NCBI GenBank assembly: GCA_020633975.1
Contig: JACKCR010000002.1
Coordinates: 558,001 to 622,000, forward strand
From: Candidatus Eiseniibacteriota bacterium
Lineage (GTDB): Bacteria; Eisenbacteria; RBG-16-71-46; CAIMUX01
Length of the DNA stretch: 64,000 bases
Direction: 5' to 3'
The notes beneath the pieces are model-generated. The model made no database searches, was not told the DNA's origin, and saw only the letters and a program-made list of their open reading frames with translations. The stretch's first letter is position 1. Each line of letters opens with the position of its first letter. Shown one piece after another: positions 54,737-62,749 of the stretch. The position numbers were made by a program, and so were the translations under genes.

Positions 54737-55345
54737 CTGGAAATCCTCATCGACGAAGCCACACTGGCCAAGCGAGTCGCCGAACTGGGCGAGGAGCTGT
54801 CGCGAGACTATCTCGGCCGAACCCCGATCCTGGTCGGAATCCTCAAGGGATCCGCCATCTTCCTCTCGGACTTGATCCGGAAGATCAGCATCGATTGCGA
54901 GATCGACTTCATCTCGATCTCCTCCTACGGGAACCGGACCAAGTCCTCCGGGAGCGTCCAGCTCCTCAAGGATCTCGATCGGGACATCTACGACCGCGAC
55001 GTCATCGTGGTCGAAGACATCGTGGACTCCGGAAACTCGCTCTCCTACATCAAGAAGAGCCTGCTCGCTCGGGGGCCGCATTCGTTCTCGATCGTCGCGC
55101 TCCTCGACAAGAAGGAGCGCCGGGAGACGCCGGTCTACGTCGACTACATCGGCTTCGAGATCGAAGACCGGTTCGTGGTCGGCTACGGGCTCGACTACGC
55201 GGAACGGTATCGAGGACTCCCTCACATCGCGGTCCTCGACGACGAGGATCTCGCCGACGACGTCACGGATGTCGGCACCCCTCCGAGCGAGGACGTCACC
55301 TTCCCTGGCGAGTTCGGGGAAGGCGCCGGAAGTAGAGAGAGCTGA
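54737..55345 (+). CDS. hpt: Hypoxanthine phosphoribosyltransferase
   Basis: Joins hypoxanthine or guanine to PRPP, making IMP or GMP. Family motifs: ILIDEATLAKRVAELG, ILVGILKGSAIFLSDL, SYGNRTKSSG, the PRPP motif VIVVEDIVDSGNSL, the base-specificity Lys near LLDKKERRETPVYVD, and VVGYGLDYAERYRGLP. I place the start at CTG 54737: it lies five bases after a perfect GGGAGG and gives the family N-terminus (LEILIDEA). The only upstream in-frame start, GTG 54647, would add 30 atypical residues and precedes the predicted transcription start. The C-terminal 25 residues are acidic and non-conserved. First gene of a nine-gene nucleoside operon. Confidence 0.93.
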   Translation: MEILIDEATLAKRVAELGEELSRDYLGRTPILVGILKGSAIFLSDLIRKISIDCEIDFISISSYGNRTKSSGSVQLLKDLDRDIYDRDVIVVEDIVDSGNSLSYIKKSLLARGPHSFSIVALLDKKERRETPVYVDYIGFEIEDRFVVGYGLDYAERYRGLPHIAVLDDEDLADDVTDVGTPPSEDVTFPGEFGEGAGSRES

Positions 55346-55346
55346 C

Positions 55347-55643
55347 ATGTTCCTCGGACGGGTTACCGGGGAGGTCGTCGCGACGCTCAAGCACAGAGCG
55401 CTCGAAGGACGGAAGCTCCTCTGGGTCGAACGAACGACCGCGGACGGACAGGGTACGGGGAAGGCCACGCTCGCGGTCGATCACGCGCAGGCCGGGCCCG
55501 GAGATTGGGTACTCGTGCTCGACGAAGGGAACGGCGCCTCTCAGGTGCTTCAGCGTCCCCGAGGGCCGATCCGCACCGTCATCGTGGGGATCGTCGACAG
55601 CGTCGATCGGGCGGACGGCGATGCAAAGCGACTAGTGGAGTGA
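55347..55643 (+). CDS. EutN/CcmL-family microcompartment vertex protein
   Basis: A 98-residue protein of the BMC pentamer family, which caps the vertices of polyhedral protein shells. It follows the family pattern from end to end: MFLGRVTGEVVATLKHRALE, GRKLLWVERTTADG, ATLAVDHAQAGPGDWVLVL, DEGNGASQVL, IRTVIVGIVDSVDR. The GDWVLV and IVGIVD strands are the most diagnostic. It begins one base after the hpt stop and ends five bases before udk, so it is firmly inside the nucleoside operon. No hexameric shell gene, encapsulation peptide or signature aldehyde enzyme is in the window. It may be an orphan pentamer with another role, or its partners may be elsewhere. Confidence 0.85.
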   Translation: MFLGRVTGEVVATLKHRALEGRKLLWVERTTADGQGTGKATLAVDHAQAGPGDWVLVLDEGNGASQVLQRPRGPIRTVIVGIVDSVDRADGDAKRLVE

Positions 55644-55648
55644 CGATC

Positions 55649-56350
55649 ATGCCGAAGCGCGTAGTCATCGGAATCGCGGGCGGGACCGCGTCGGGCAAGA
55701 CGCTCGTCGCGTCGCGCATCCGGGAAGCGATCGGGGTAGCGGACGTCGCGTTCCTCAAGATGGACGCGTACTACAAGGACCTGCGCGGACTCTCCGCGGA
55801 AGAGCGGGCGAGGCAGAACTTCGATCATCCCGACGCGTTCGACGTGCCTCTGCTCGTCCGGCACCTGGAGGCGCTCCTCGCGGGGCGAGGAATCGACGAG
55901 CCGATCTACGATTTCACGAACCATGCGAGGAAGGCCGAGACCCGCCGGGTCGAGAGCGGCGCGGTCATCGTGGTGGAAGGGATTCTGGTGCTGTTCGAGC
56001 GCGCGCTGCGTGAGCTCATGGACATCAAGATCTACGTGCAGACCGATCCCGACGTTCGGCTCATCCGCCGTATCCGCCGGGACGTCCAAGACCGCGGCCG
56101 GACCGTGCAGTCCGTCCTCGACCAGTACGAGCGCTCGGTGCGTCCGATGCACGAGCAGTTCATCGAACCGAGCAAGCGATATGCAGACGTGATCATTCCC
56201 GAGGGCGGCAACAACCGTGTGGCGGTCGATCTCCTCACCACGAAGATCGCGGCGGTTCTTGCGCTCACGGAACTGGGCAAGGCCCAGGCCTCACCCGCGC
56301 GGCAGGATGCCGGCGGTTCCGAGAAGAGGGAGAGTCTCGATGTTGGATGA
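55649..56350 (+). CDS. udk: Uridine kinase
   Basis: Phosphorylates uridine and cytidine to UMP and CMP. The P-loop GIAGGTASGKT, the MDAYYKDL substrate loop, NFDHPDAFDVPLLVRHL, PIYDFTNHARKAET, VVEGILVLFERALRELMDIK and the lid RRIRRDVQDRGRT are all present. About 233 aa; the C-terminal 20 residues are extra. The ATG at 55649 has GGAG eight bases upstream. It overlaps tdk by 11 bp, so translation is coupled. Confidence 0.94.
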   Translation: MPKRVVIGIAGGTASGKTLVASRIREAIGVADVAFLKMDAYYKDLRGLSAEERARQNFDHPDAFDVPLLVRHLEALLAGRGIDEPIYDFTNHARKAETRRVESGAVIVVEGILVLFERALRELMDIKIYVQTDPDVRLIRRIRRDVQDRGRTVQSVLDQYERSVRPMHEQFIEPSKRYADVIIPEGGNNRVAVDLLTTKIAAVLALTELGKAQASPARQDAGGSEKRESLDVG

Positions 56351-57002
56351 AGCGAGACGCGGCGAACCGCCGCGCATGGGTGGAGTGGTCGAGGTCATCT
56401 GCGGTCCGATGTTCAGCGGCAAGACGGAAGAACTGATCCGCCGTCTTCGTCGCGCCCAGATCGCGAGGCAGAAGGTCGTCGTGCTGAAGCCGTTCCTCGA
56501 TGACCGGTACGCCGACGACCACATCGTCTCCCACAACTCGCAGCGTGTTCCTTCGGTTCGCGTCGAGTCGTCGGAAGACGTGCGTCTCCTCGGGATGAAC
56601 GCGGACGTAGTCGGGATCGACGAGGTCCAGTTCCTCGACGCCGGGATCGTGGAGGTGGTCGAAGAGCTGGCCGACTCCGGACGACGCGTCATCGTCGCCG
56701 GGCTCGACCTCGACTACCGCGGAATCCCGTTCGAGCCGATGCCGCAGCTGCTCGCGCGCGCCGAGTACATCACGAAAGCGCTCGCCATCTGTGTCGTGTG
56801 CGGGCACCCGGCCTCCCGTTCGCAGCGGGTGACGGGGGAGGGGGAGCGGATCGTGGTTGGGTCGACCGATCACTACGAAGCCCGTTGCCGGAGCTGCTTC
56901 CGTGCGCCGATCGAAGAGGAGACGCACGCGAAGGACGCGAATGTCGTCGCGGAAGAAATGGCCGGGATCGCCGAGGGTGGGCGGAGGCAGCAGGATGCTT
57001 GA
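56340..57002 (+). CDS. tdk: Thymidine kinase (type II)
   Basis: Phosphorylates thymidine and deoxyuridine. P-loop CGPMFSGKTEELIRRL, VVGIDEVQFLD (Walker B with catalytic Glu), the lasso region GLDLDYRGIPFEPM and zinc-binding pairs CVVC and CRSC are those of the human TK1-like tetrameric class. About 220 aa. The ATG at 56340 lies inside the end of udk; a later ATG (56376) starts exactly at the conserved core. It overlaps the next gene by eight bases. Confidence 0.94.
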   Translation: MLDEARRGEPPRMGGVVEVICGPMFSGKTEELIRRLRRAQIARQKVVVLKPFLDDRYADDHIVSHNSQRVPSVRVESSEDVRLLGMNADVVGIDEVQFLDAGIVEVVEELADSGRRVIVAGLDLDYRGIPFEPMPQLLARAEYITKALAICVVCGHPASRSQRVTGEGERIVVGSTDHYEARCRSCFRAPIEEETHAKDANVVAEEMAGIAEGGRRQQDA

Positions 57003-58077
57003 CCCGACTACCCGCCTCGCACCGGACTCCGCGCGTGTCCGTTCATCCCTCTCTGGGATTCTCCGGATCTCTCTGCTCCTCGCCGCCATCGCCCTCCTCG
57101 CCGGCTTCCTTTCTGCGTGTGGCGGCGGTGAGAGCGAGTCCAAGAAGAAGGTCGATGCGTTCCGTGTCGGCCTCGTCTTCGACATCGGCGGGCTCGGCGA
57201 CAAGTCGTTCAACGACGCCGCCCACCGCGGACTCCTCAAGGCCCGCGAGGATCTCGGCATCGAGTTCGAGTACTACGAGCCGGCGGAAGGCTCGGAGAGG
57301 GAAGCGGCGCTCCGGATCTTCGCGGCGGGAGAGGCGGACCTCGTCGTCGGAGTCGGCTTCCTCTTCAGTGACGACGTGAAGAAGGTGGCGGAGGAGTTCC
57401 CAGAGAAGAAGTTCGCGTGCATCGACATGACGTACCAGGATGGCGACGTCATTCCACCGAACGTAGTCGGGATCAAGTTCCGCGAGGAGCAGGGCTCCTA
57501 CCTGGTCGGCGCGATCGCCGGGCTCGTCACGCAAACGGGAACCGTCGGCTTCGTCGGCGGCATGGACATCCCGCTCATCCACAAGTTCGAGGCCGGCTAC
57601 CGCGCAGGGTTCGAGGCGGTCCGGCCGGACGGCAAGGTGCTCATCCGCTACGCGGGCGTGACCGGCGACGCGTTCCAGAACCCGACCAAGGGGAAGGAAC
57701 TCGCGCTCGCCGAGATCGACCAGGGTGCGGACATCCTCTTCCATGCGTCGGGCTCGACCGGACTCGGCGTGTTCGAGGCCGTCCGGGATCGAGACAAGCT
57801 CGCGATCGGAGTCGACTCAGACCAGCAGGCCGAGGCGCCGGGGCATATCCTCACTTCCATGACGAAGCAGGTCGACGTAGCGGTCTTCGATACCGCGAAG
57901 GCGGCGAAAGACGGCACGTTCCAGGGTGGCATCCGTATCCTCGGTCTCAAAGAGGGCGGGGTCGACTACGTGTACGACGAGAACAACTCGCAGTGGATCA
58001 CTCCCGAGATCCGAGAACGAGTCGAGGCCCTGAGAACCGAGATCGCGGAAGGCCGGATCGAGGTTCCAGCGAGTTGA
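56995..58077 (+). CDS. BMP-family nucleoside-binding lipoprotein
   Basis: The solute receptor of a nucleoside ABC importer (PnrA/BmpA/Med family). The signal sequence ends in a lipobox (LLAGFLSAC) and a Gly/Ser/Glu linker. The mature domain shows family segments: RVGLVFDIGGLGDKSFNDAA, ADLVVGVGFLFSDDVKKVA, FACIDMTYQ, GSYLVGAIAGLVTQTGTVGF, GADILFHASGSTGLGVFEA and AIGVDSDQQAEAPGHILTSM. The Asp/Asn/Phe set used to bind purine nucleosides is largely kept. The ATG at 56995 follows GGAGG. It overlaps tdk upstream and the ATPase gene downstream (TTGA). Confidence 0.93.
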   Translation: MLDPTTRLAPDSARVRSSLSGILRISLLLAAIALLAGFLSACGGGESESKKKVDAFRVGLVFDIGGLGDKSFNDAAHRGLLKAREDLGIEFEYYEPAEGSEREAALRIFAAGEADLVVGVGFLFSDDVKKVAEEFPEKKFACIDMTYQDGDVIPPNVVGIKFREEQGSYLVGAIAGLVTQTGTVGFVGGMDIPLIHKFEAGYRAGFEAVRPDGKVLIRYAGVTGDAFQNPTKGKELALAEIDQGADILFHASGSTGLGVFEAVRDRDKLAIGVDSDQQAEAPGHILTSMTKQVDVAVFDTAKAAKDGTFQGGIRILGLKEGGVDYVYDENNSQWITPEIRERVEALRTEIAEGRIEVPAS

Positions 58078-59606
58078 ACCCGGCGGTCGAGTTCGTCGAG
58101 GTCACGAAGCGCTTCGGACCCGTGACGGCGAACGAACAGGTCGGGTTTGCCGCGCATCCTGGCGAGATCCATGCGTTGGTCGGCGAGAACGGAGCGGGCA
58201 AGTCCACGCTCATGGGGATCCTCGCCGGGTTCGTCCAGCCGGACTCCGGGATCGTACGGATCGACGGCGTACCTGCGCCGGTCGGATCTCCCCGGGCCAT
58301 GCTCGGCCGTGGAGTGGGTATCTGCGCACAGCACTTCCACCAAGTCCCGACGCTCACCGGATACGAGAACATCGTGCTCGGCACGATGGCGGTCGGTGGG
58401 AGGAAGCAGCTCGGCGCGCTCATGAAGCGCTATGGACTGGACGTACCGTTGGACGTTCCGGTCGAACGCCTCTCGCTCGGCGAACAAGAACGGATCGAGA
58501 TCCTGAAGCTCCTCTACCGCGACGCTCGCATCCTCATTCTGGACGAGCCGACCGCGGTGCTCGCCGCTTCCGAAGTTCGTTCCCTCTTCCAGATCCTTCG
58601 CCGCCTGGCCGAAGAAGGGCGGGCCATCCTCTTCGTCAGTCACAAGCTTCCGGAGGTGATGGAGATCGCGGACCGGATCACCGTGCTCCGTGCGGGGCGC
58701 GTCGTCACGAGCCGGAAGAAGACCGAAGTGACCGAGGACGAACTCGTCCGTCTCATCGTGGGAGGCGCGCCACCTCCCCCCGCACGCTGGTCTGCGCGCG
58801 TGCCCGGACGTCCGGTGCTCGAGACGCGCGGATTGTCTCTCGGTCGCCTCGCCAAGTTCGACGTTCAGGTGCGAGAAGGGCAGATCGTCGGTGTGGGCGG
58901 GGTGGAAGGAAACGGACAGCAGGAGCTGACTCACGCGCTCCTCGGATACCGCACTCCCGAAGCCGGCACGATCCAGTACTTGGGTCAGTCGGTCCGCCCG
59001 TGGAAGTCACACCGGTTCCGTCAGAGCATCGGTGTCATCCCAGAGGATCGGCAACGCGAAGGGCTCGTGCTCGGGCGTTCCCTCGTCGAGAACGGTGTGT
59101 TGGGACGTCATGAACGGGCTCCCTTCACCCAGGGAGGGATCCTGCGTTGGGGGCGGATGCGGGAGCATGCCGAGTCGATCGTCGACGTCTACCAAGTGCG
59201 TCCCGACGCGATCGGCCTTCCCGCGGTCGCATTCTCGGGCGGGAATCAACAGCGTTTCATCGCAGGACGTGAGCTCACGAAGAAGCCGCCATTCCTACTC
59301 GCAGTCCACCCGACGCGTGGCGTCGATCTCAAGGCGACGCAGTTCCTTCACGGCCGTCTCCTCGAGGAGCGGACGAACGGAGCGGCCATCCTTCTCGTCA
59401 GCGCGGACCTCCAGGAGCTCCAGACGCTAGCCGACCGCGTTCTCATTCTCTACCGGGGACAGGTTGCGTACTCGGCCAGTCGTGAAGAGATCGATCCGGA
59501 GCGGATGCAGCGCGCGCTCCTCGGGCTGGCGGGGACGTCCAAGGAAGGGACAGCCAAGGGTGGGGCACCGAGCAATGGGCCGTCGTCGCGTGGAGGCGGT
59601 AGGTGA
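58074..59606 (+). CDS. Nucleoside ABC importer, twin ATPase subunit
   Basis: A 510-residue RbsA/YufO-type ATPase with two nucleotide-binding domains. The first is complete: Walker A GENGAGKSTL, Q-loop AQHFHQV, signature LSLGEQERIEILK, Walker B ILILDEPTAVL, switch SHK. The second is degenerate at Walker A (GVEGNGQQEL) and at Walker B (FLLAVHPTRGVD, with His for the usual Gln/Glu), with signature FSGGNQQRFIAGREL, as is usual for these carriers. The TTG start overlaps the previous stop. A Gly/Ser tail of 25 residues is not conserved. Energises nucleoside uptake with the next two permeases. Confidence 0.93.
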   Translation: MNPAVEFVEVTKRFGPVTANEQVGFAAHPGEIHALVGENGAGKSTLMGILAGFVQPDSGIVRIDGVPAPVGSPRAMLGRGVGICAQHFHQVPTLTGYENIVLGTMAVGGRKQLGALMKRYGLDVPLDVPVERLSLGEQERIEILKLLYRDARILILDEPTAVLAASEVRSLFQILRRLAEEGRAILFVSHKLPEVMEIADRITVLRAGRVVTSRKKTEVTEDELVRLIVGGAPPPPARWSARVPGRPVLETRGLSLGRLAKFDVQVREGQIVGVGGVEGNGQQELTHALLGYRTPEAGTIQYLGQSVRPWKSHRFRQSIGVIPEDRQREGLVLGRSLVENGVLGRHERAPFTQGGILRWGRMREHAESIVDVYQVRPDAIGLPAVAFSGGNQQRFIAGRELTKKPPFLLAVHPTRGVDLKATQFLHGRLLEERTNGAAILLVSADLQELQTLADRVLILYRGQVAYSASREEIDPERMQRALLGLAGTSKEGTAKGGAPSNGPSSRGGGR

Positions 59607-60709
59607 CGGCCCCGCGGGGACGTGTCGGCGGTGGCGTCGACGTTGCGGGGCGCGGAGCGCACTCCGGGATCGCTGGCGTCCTCGCGTCCGGTTGGGTCGT
59701 CGGTCTCGCGCCAGCCGTCCTCGCGATCGGCGGCGGACTCTTGTTGGGCGGCCTCCTCGTCTCGCTGCTCGGAGTCTCTCCGCTCGAGTTCTATTCAGTG
59801 CTCGCGAAGGGAACGGTCGGGTCGGCGTTCGGCTGGGGACAGGTGCTCTTTCGCGCCACGCCGCTCGTATTCACCGGCCTCTCGGTGGCGTTCGCGTTCC
59901 AAGCCCGGCTCTTCAACATCGGAGCCGAGGGACAGATGCTGTTGGGCGGACTCGTGCTCGCTTGGGTCGGCGCCTGGACGGGACTTCCCGGCGCTCCGTT
60001 TGGCGTGCTCCTCGCACTTCTCGCCGCCGCTGCGATGGGCGGCGTTTGGGGCGCGATCCCCGGCCTCCTCAAGGCGAAGACGGGGAGCCACGAGGTCATC
60101 GTCACGATTCTCCTCAACTTCGTCGCCTTCGCGCTCGTCAACTATCTCCTCACGCGCGGACTGGCACTTCCGGAGACCGTCCGGACTGCCGAGATCCAGG
60201 AAGGCGCACGACTCGCGCGTCTCACGGAGTGGGTGCCGGTGTTTCGGGGTGCGCCGGTCAATGCGGCGCTCTTCCTCGCCTGCGCGGCCGCGGTGCTGCT
60301 GCAACTCTGGCTGCGGCTCTCGCCGCACGGTCTCTCGCTCCAGCTTCTCGGAGAAGGACCCGGCGCGGCCCGTTATGCAGGGCTCTCCGTCGGTCGACTT
60401 ACCGTTCTCGCGATGACCGGAGCGGGAGCGCTGGCCGGGCTCGGAGGCGCGAGCTTCGTTCTCGGCTACAAGTACTACTTCGAGGAAGGGTTCACGGGAG
60501 GCGCGGGATTCCTCGGCATCGCGGTTGCGCTCCTCGCCCGGAACCGGCCCCTCTGGGTCGTCCCGTCCGCACTCTTCTTCGGGGCACTGAGCTACGGTGG
60601 ATTCGTCGTCAATCGACTCGTTCCGAGAGAGCTGCTCGACGTGCTCCAGGCTGTCATCCTGCTCCTCTTCATCCTCTTCGATCAGCGGCTCGGGAGGAAA
60701 CGGACGTGA
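59603..60709 (+). CDS. Nucleoside ABC importer permease 1
   Basis: A 368-residue membrane protein of the BPD_transp_2 (RbsC-like) family with about nine to ten helices after a Gly-rich leader. AFAFQARLFNIGAEGQMLLGG and SHEVIVTILLNFVAFALVNY are the family signature with the EAA-like cytoplasmic loop. It matches the YufP/NupP type, the longer permease of nucleoside importers. The GTG at 59603 overlaps the ATPase stop as GTGA, and its own stop overlaps the next GTG the same way. Confidence 0.92.
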   Translation: MTAPRGRVGGGVDVAGRGAHSGIAGVLASGWVVGLAPAVLAIGGGLLLGGLLVSLLGVSPLEFYSVLAKGTVGSAFGWGQVLFRATPLVFTGLSVAFAFQARLFNIGAEGQMLLGGLVLAWVGAWTGLPGAPFGVLLALLAAAAMGGVWGAIPGLLKAKTGSHEVIVTILLNFVAFALVNYLLTRGLALPETVRTAEIQEGARLARLTEWVPVFRGAPVNAALFLACAAAVLLQLWLRLSPHGLSLQLLGEGPGAARYAGLSVGRLTVLAMTGAGALAGLGGASFVLGYKYYFEEGFTGGAGFLGIAVALLARNRPLWVVPSALFFGALSYGGFVVNRLVPRELLDVLQAVILLLFILFDQRLGRKRT

Positions 60710-61611
60710 TCGAACTCGCCCTCGGCATGATCGCGCAGGTCCTCCGGATCTCCGTGCCCTATGCGCTCGCAGCGATCGGTGGCGCGTTCTCCGAACGCGG
60801 AGGCGTCATCAACATCGCGCTGGAAGGGATTCTGCTCACCGGCGCGTTCGGCGCTGCTGCGGTCACCATTGCGACCGGAAACCCCTGGCTCGGAGTGATC
60901 GGGGGGATGTTGGCGGGCGCGCTGCTCGCGTCGATCCACGGTCTCGTCACGATCTGGGGTCGTGCGGACCAGATCCTCTCCGGGCTCGCGCTCAACCTGC
61001 TCGCACTCGGCGCCACCCGTGGCGGGCTCAAGATCCTCTACGACAGCGCGAGCAACTCCGACCGTTTCGAGGGAGTGCCTGCACTTGGCCGACCGGACTC
61101 AGCGCTCTTGTCTCTTCTCGGCCAGCCGCTCTTTCTCGTCGCAGTCGCCGTCACGTTCGGCGCGCATGCCTTGCTCTTCCGCACTCGTTTCGGACTCGCG
61201 CTACGAGCTGCGGGGGACGGGCCGCGCGCGCTCGACGGAACGGGGCTCTCCGTGAACCTCCACCGGTTCGGTGGGGTGCTCCTCTCCGGATTCTTCGGCG
61301 GACTCGCCGGCACCTGGCTCGTGATGGAGCAGCACAGTTTCACCGACGGAATGTCGAACGGCCGCGGGTACATCGCACTCGCCGCAATGATCGTCGGGAA
61401 GTGGCGCCCACTCGGCGCGGCGCTCGCCTGTCTCCTCTTCGGAGCGGCGGAAACCCTCCAGATCCGAGTCGACTCCGACGTGGTTCCGACGCAGCTCCTC
61501 CAGGCGCTTCCCTACATCGTCACGCTCGTCGTGCTCGCGGGCTGGATCGGACGGGCCCATCCTCCGCTACACTTGGGTGAACCGTACGAACGAGAGAAGG
61601 GGAGATCGTGA
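60706..61611 (+). CDS. Nucleoside ABC importer permease 2
   Basis: A 301-residue RbsC-like permease, the YufQ/NupQ type. AIGGAFSERGGVINIALEG and ADQILSGLALNLLALGATRG mark the family; about eight to nine helices are visible. It pairs with permease 1 as the heterodimeric pore. The GTG start overlaps the previous stop and has GGGAGG upstream; the stop overlaps the PNP start. Confidence 0.92.
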   Translation: MIELALGMIAQVLRISVPYALAAIGGAFSERGGVINIALEGILLTGAFGAAAVTIATGNPWLGVIGGMLAGALLASIHGLVTIWGRADQILSGLALNLLALGATRGGLKILYDSASNSDRFEGVPALGRPDSALLSLLGQPLFLVAVAVTFGAHALLFRTRFGLALRAAGDGPRALDGTGLSVNLHRFGGVLLSGFFGGLAGTWLVMEQHSFTDGMSNGRGYIALAAMIVGKWRPLGAALACLLFGAAETLQIRVDSDVVPTQLLQALPYIVTLVVLAGWIGRAHPPLHLGEPYEREKGRS

Positions 61612-62573
61612 CGAACGAGACGCCGGCGAGGCCCGGCCGAGACGCATCCGGCGGTGGAACGACCCGCGGTTCTGCTTGGCCGGACGCCGCGACCGTGCAG
61701 TCGGTCCGCGCGCGCGCCGAGGCCCATCTGGCCGCGCGTGGTCGATCTTCCAATGCGGCAGTTGATCCGTCACTACCCGACGTTGCCGTCGTCTTGGGAA
61801 GTGGACTCGGCGGAATCGCGGACGAGCTAGAGGACCGACTCACCCTCACGTCCTCCGAGATCCCGGGATACCCGAACTCGACCGTTGCGGGCCATCAGGG
61901 GAAGCTCCACCTCGGCAAGTGGGGAGGACGGTTCGTCTGGTGCGTACAAGGGCGGGTCCATCTCTACGAGGGGCACACCCCTGAGGTTGCGACTCGGTAC
62001 GTCCGTCTACTCCACGCCCTCGGTGTCCGCTCGCTCCTACTCACCAATGCGGCTGGTTCGCTCACGACGCAAGTACAGCCGGGCGAGATCGTTCTCGACC
62101 GGGACGCGATCAGTCTCTTCTTCCTTCCGCTCGCGATGCCCGCCTGCCGTTCGGGTACGCGGCCGGGGGATGATGCCGGCGCGCCCGATCCCGACGCCGT
62201 ATGGCGACGCCGCGGGGCGTTGTCGGACCTCGAACTCGTCCAAGTCGCGCGTGCAGTGGGTCTGGATCTCGGAATCCCGTTTCACGAGGGGACGCTCGTC
62301 GGTGGGCTCGGGCCTACGTACGAGACGGCCGCGGAGGTGAGAGCCTGGCGTCGTTTGGGCGGGACCGTCGCGTCGATGTCGACCGTTCCCGAGGCGATCC
62401 AGGCGCGGGAACTCGGAGTGCGGGTCCTGATCTTCAGCCTCGTTACGAACCTGGGGACCGGACTGTCCAAGTCACCGCTCTCGCACGACGAAGTCGTGGA
62501 AGTTGCCGATGGAGCGGGGATGAAACTGGCGCGACTACTTCGCGGGCTCGTGTCGGAGATCGCGACGTCCTGA
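61608..62573 (+). CDS. Purine nucleoside phosphorylase (PNP-I)
   Basis: Splits inosine and guanosine with phosphate into base and ribose 1-phosphate. Motifs: VVLGSGLGGIADEL (phosphate loop), VAGHQGKLHLGKW, VHLYEGH, LLTNAAGSL, GPTYETAAEVR, SMSTVPEAIQAREL and FSLVTNLGTG. The segment that normally reads DHINL and holds FPDMSxAYD is replaced by DRDAISLFFLPLAMPAC and a Gly/Asp/Pro-rich insert, so that flank of the pocket is altered. A 45-residue N-terminal extension precedes the domain. The GTG start has AAGGGGAG upstream. Last gene of the operon: products hypoxanthine and guanine feed Hpt at its head. Confidence 0.92.
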   Translation: MTNETPARPGRDASGGGTTRGSAWPDAATVQSVRARAEAHLAARGRSSNAAVDPSLPDVAVVLGSGLGGIADELEDRLTLTSSEIPGYPNSTVAGHQGKLHLGKWGGRFVWCVQGRVHLYEGHTPEVATRYVRLLHALGVRSLLLTNAAGSLTTQVQPGEIVLDRDAISLFFLPLAMPACRSGTRPGDDAGAPDPDAVWRRRGALSDLELVQVARAVGLDLGIPFHEGTLVGGLGPTYETAAEVRAWRRLGGTVASMSTVPEAIQARELGVRVLIFSLVTNLGTGLSKSPLSHDEVVEVADGAGMKLARLLRGLVSEIATS

Positions 62574-62606
62574 CCGCTGGTTCGCGGCCAAGTGGGAGAT
62601 GGAGAA

Positions 62607-62646
62607 GCGCGCGGACTCCCCCCAGGTCATCCGCGCGTTCCTCTTT
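62607..62646 (+). terminator. Terminator of the nucleoside operon
   Basis: CGCGCGGA (62608-62615) pairs with TCCGCGCG (62630-62637), then TTCCTCTTT. It lies 34 nt after the PNP stop. The rest of the 176-bp gap holds a short palindrome, TCACGA-TG-TCGTGA, near 62695-62710, and no gene. Confidence 0.6.
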
Positions 62647-62749
62647 GCGTGAAGCTCCGGCGACCTCACACGATCGTGGCGCCTCCAGGGAGATCGTCAC
62701 GATGTCGTGATCATCTCTCCGGACGGGTCACGTCATGCAAAGGAGAGCA

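Noticed and set aside
62690-62712. Palindrome TCACGA-TG-TCGTGA as an operator
   Set aside because: Only six-base arms, between two genes that end or start away from it, with no promoter nearby. Chance is a fair explanation.
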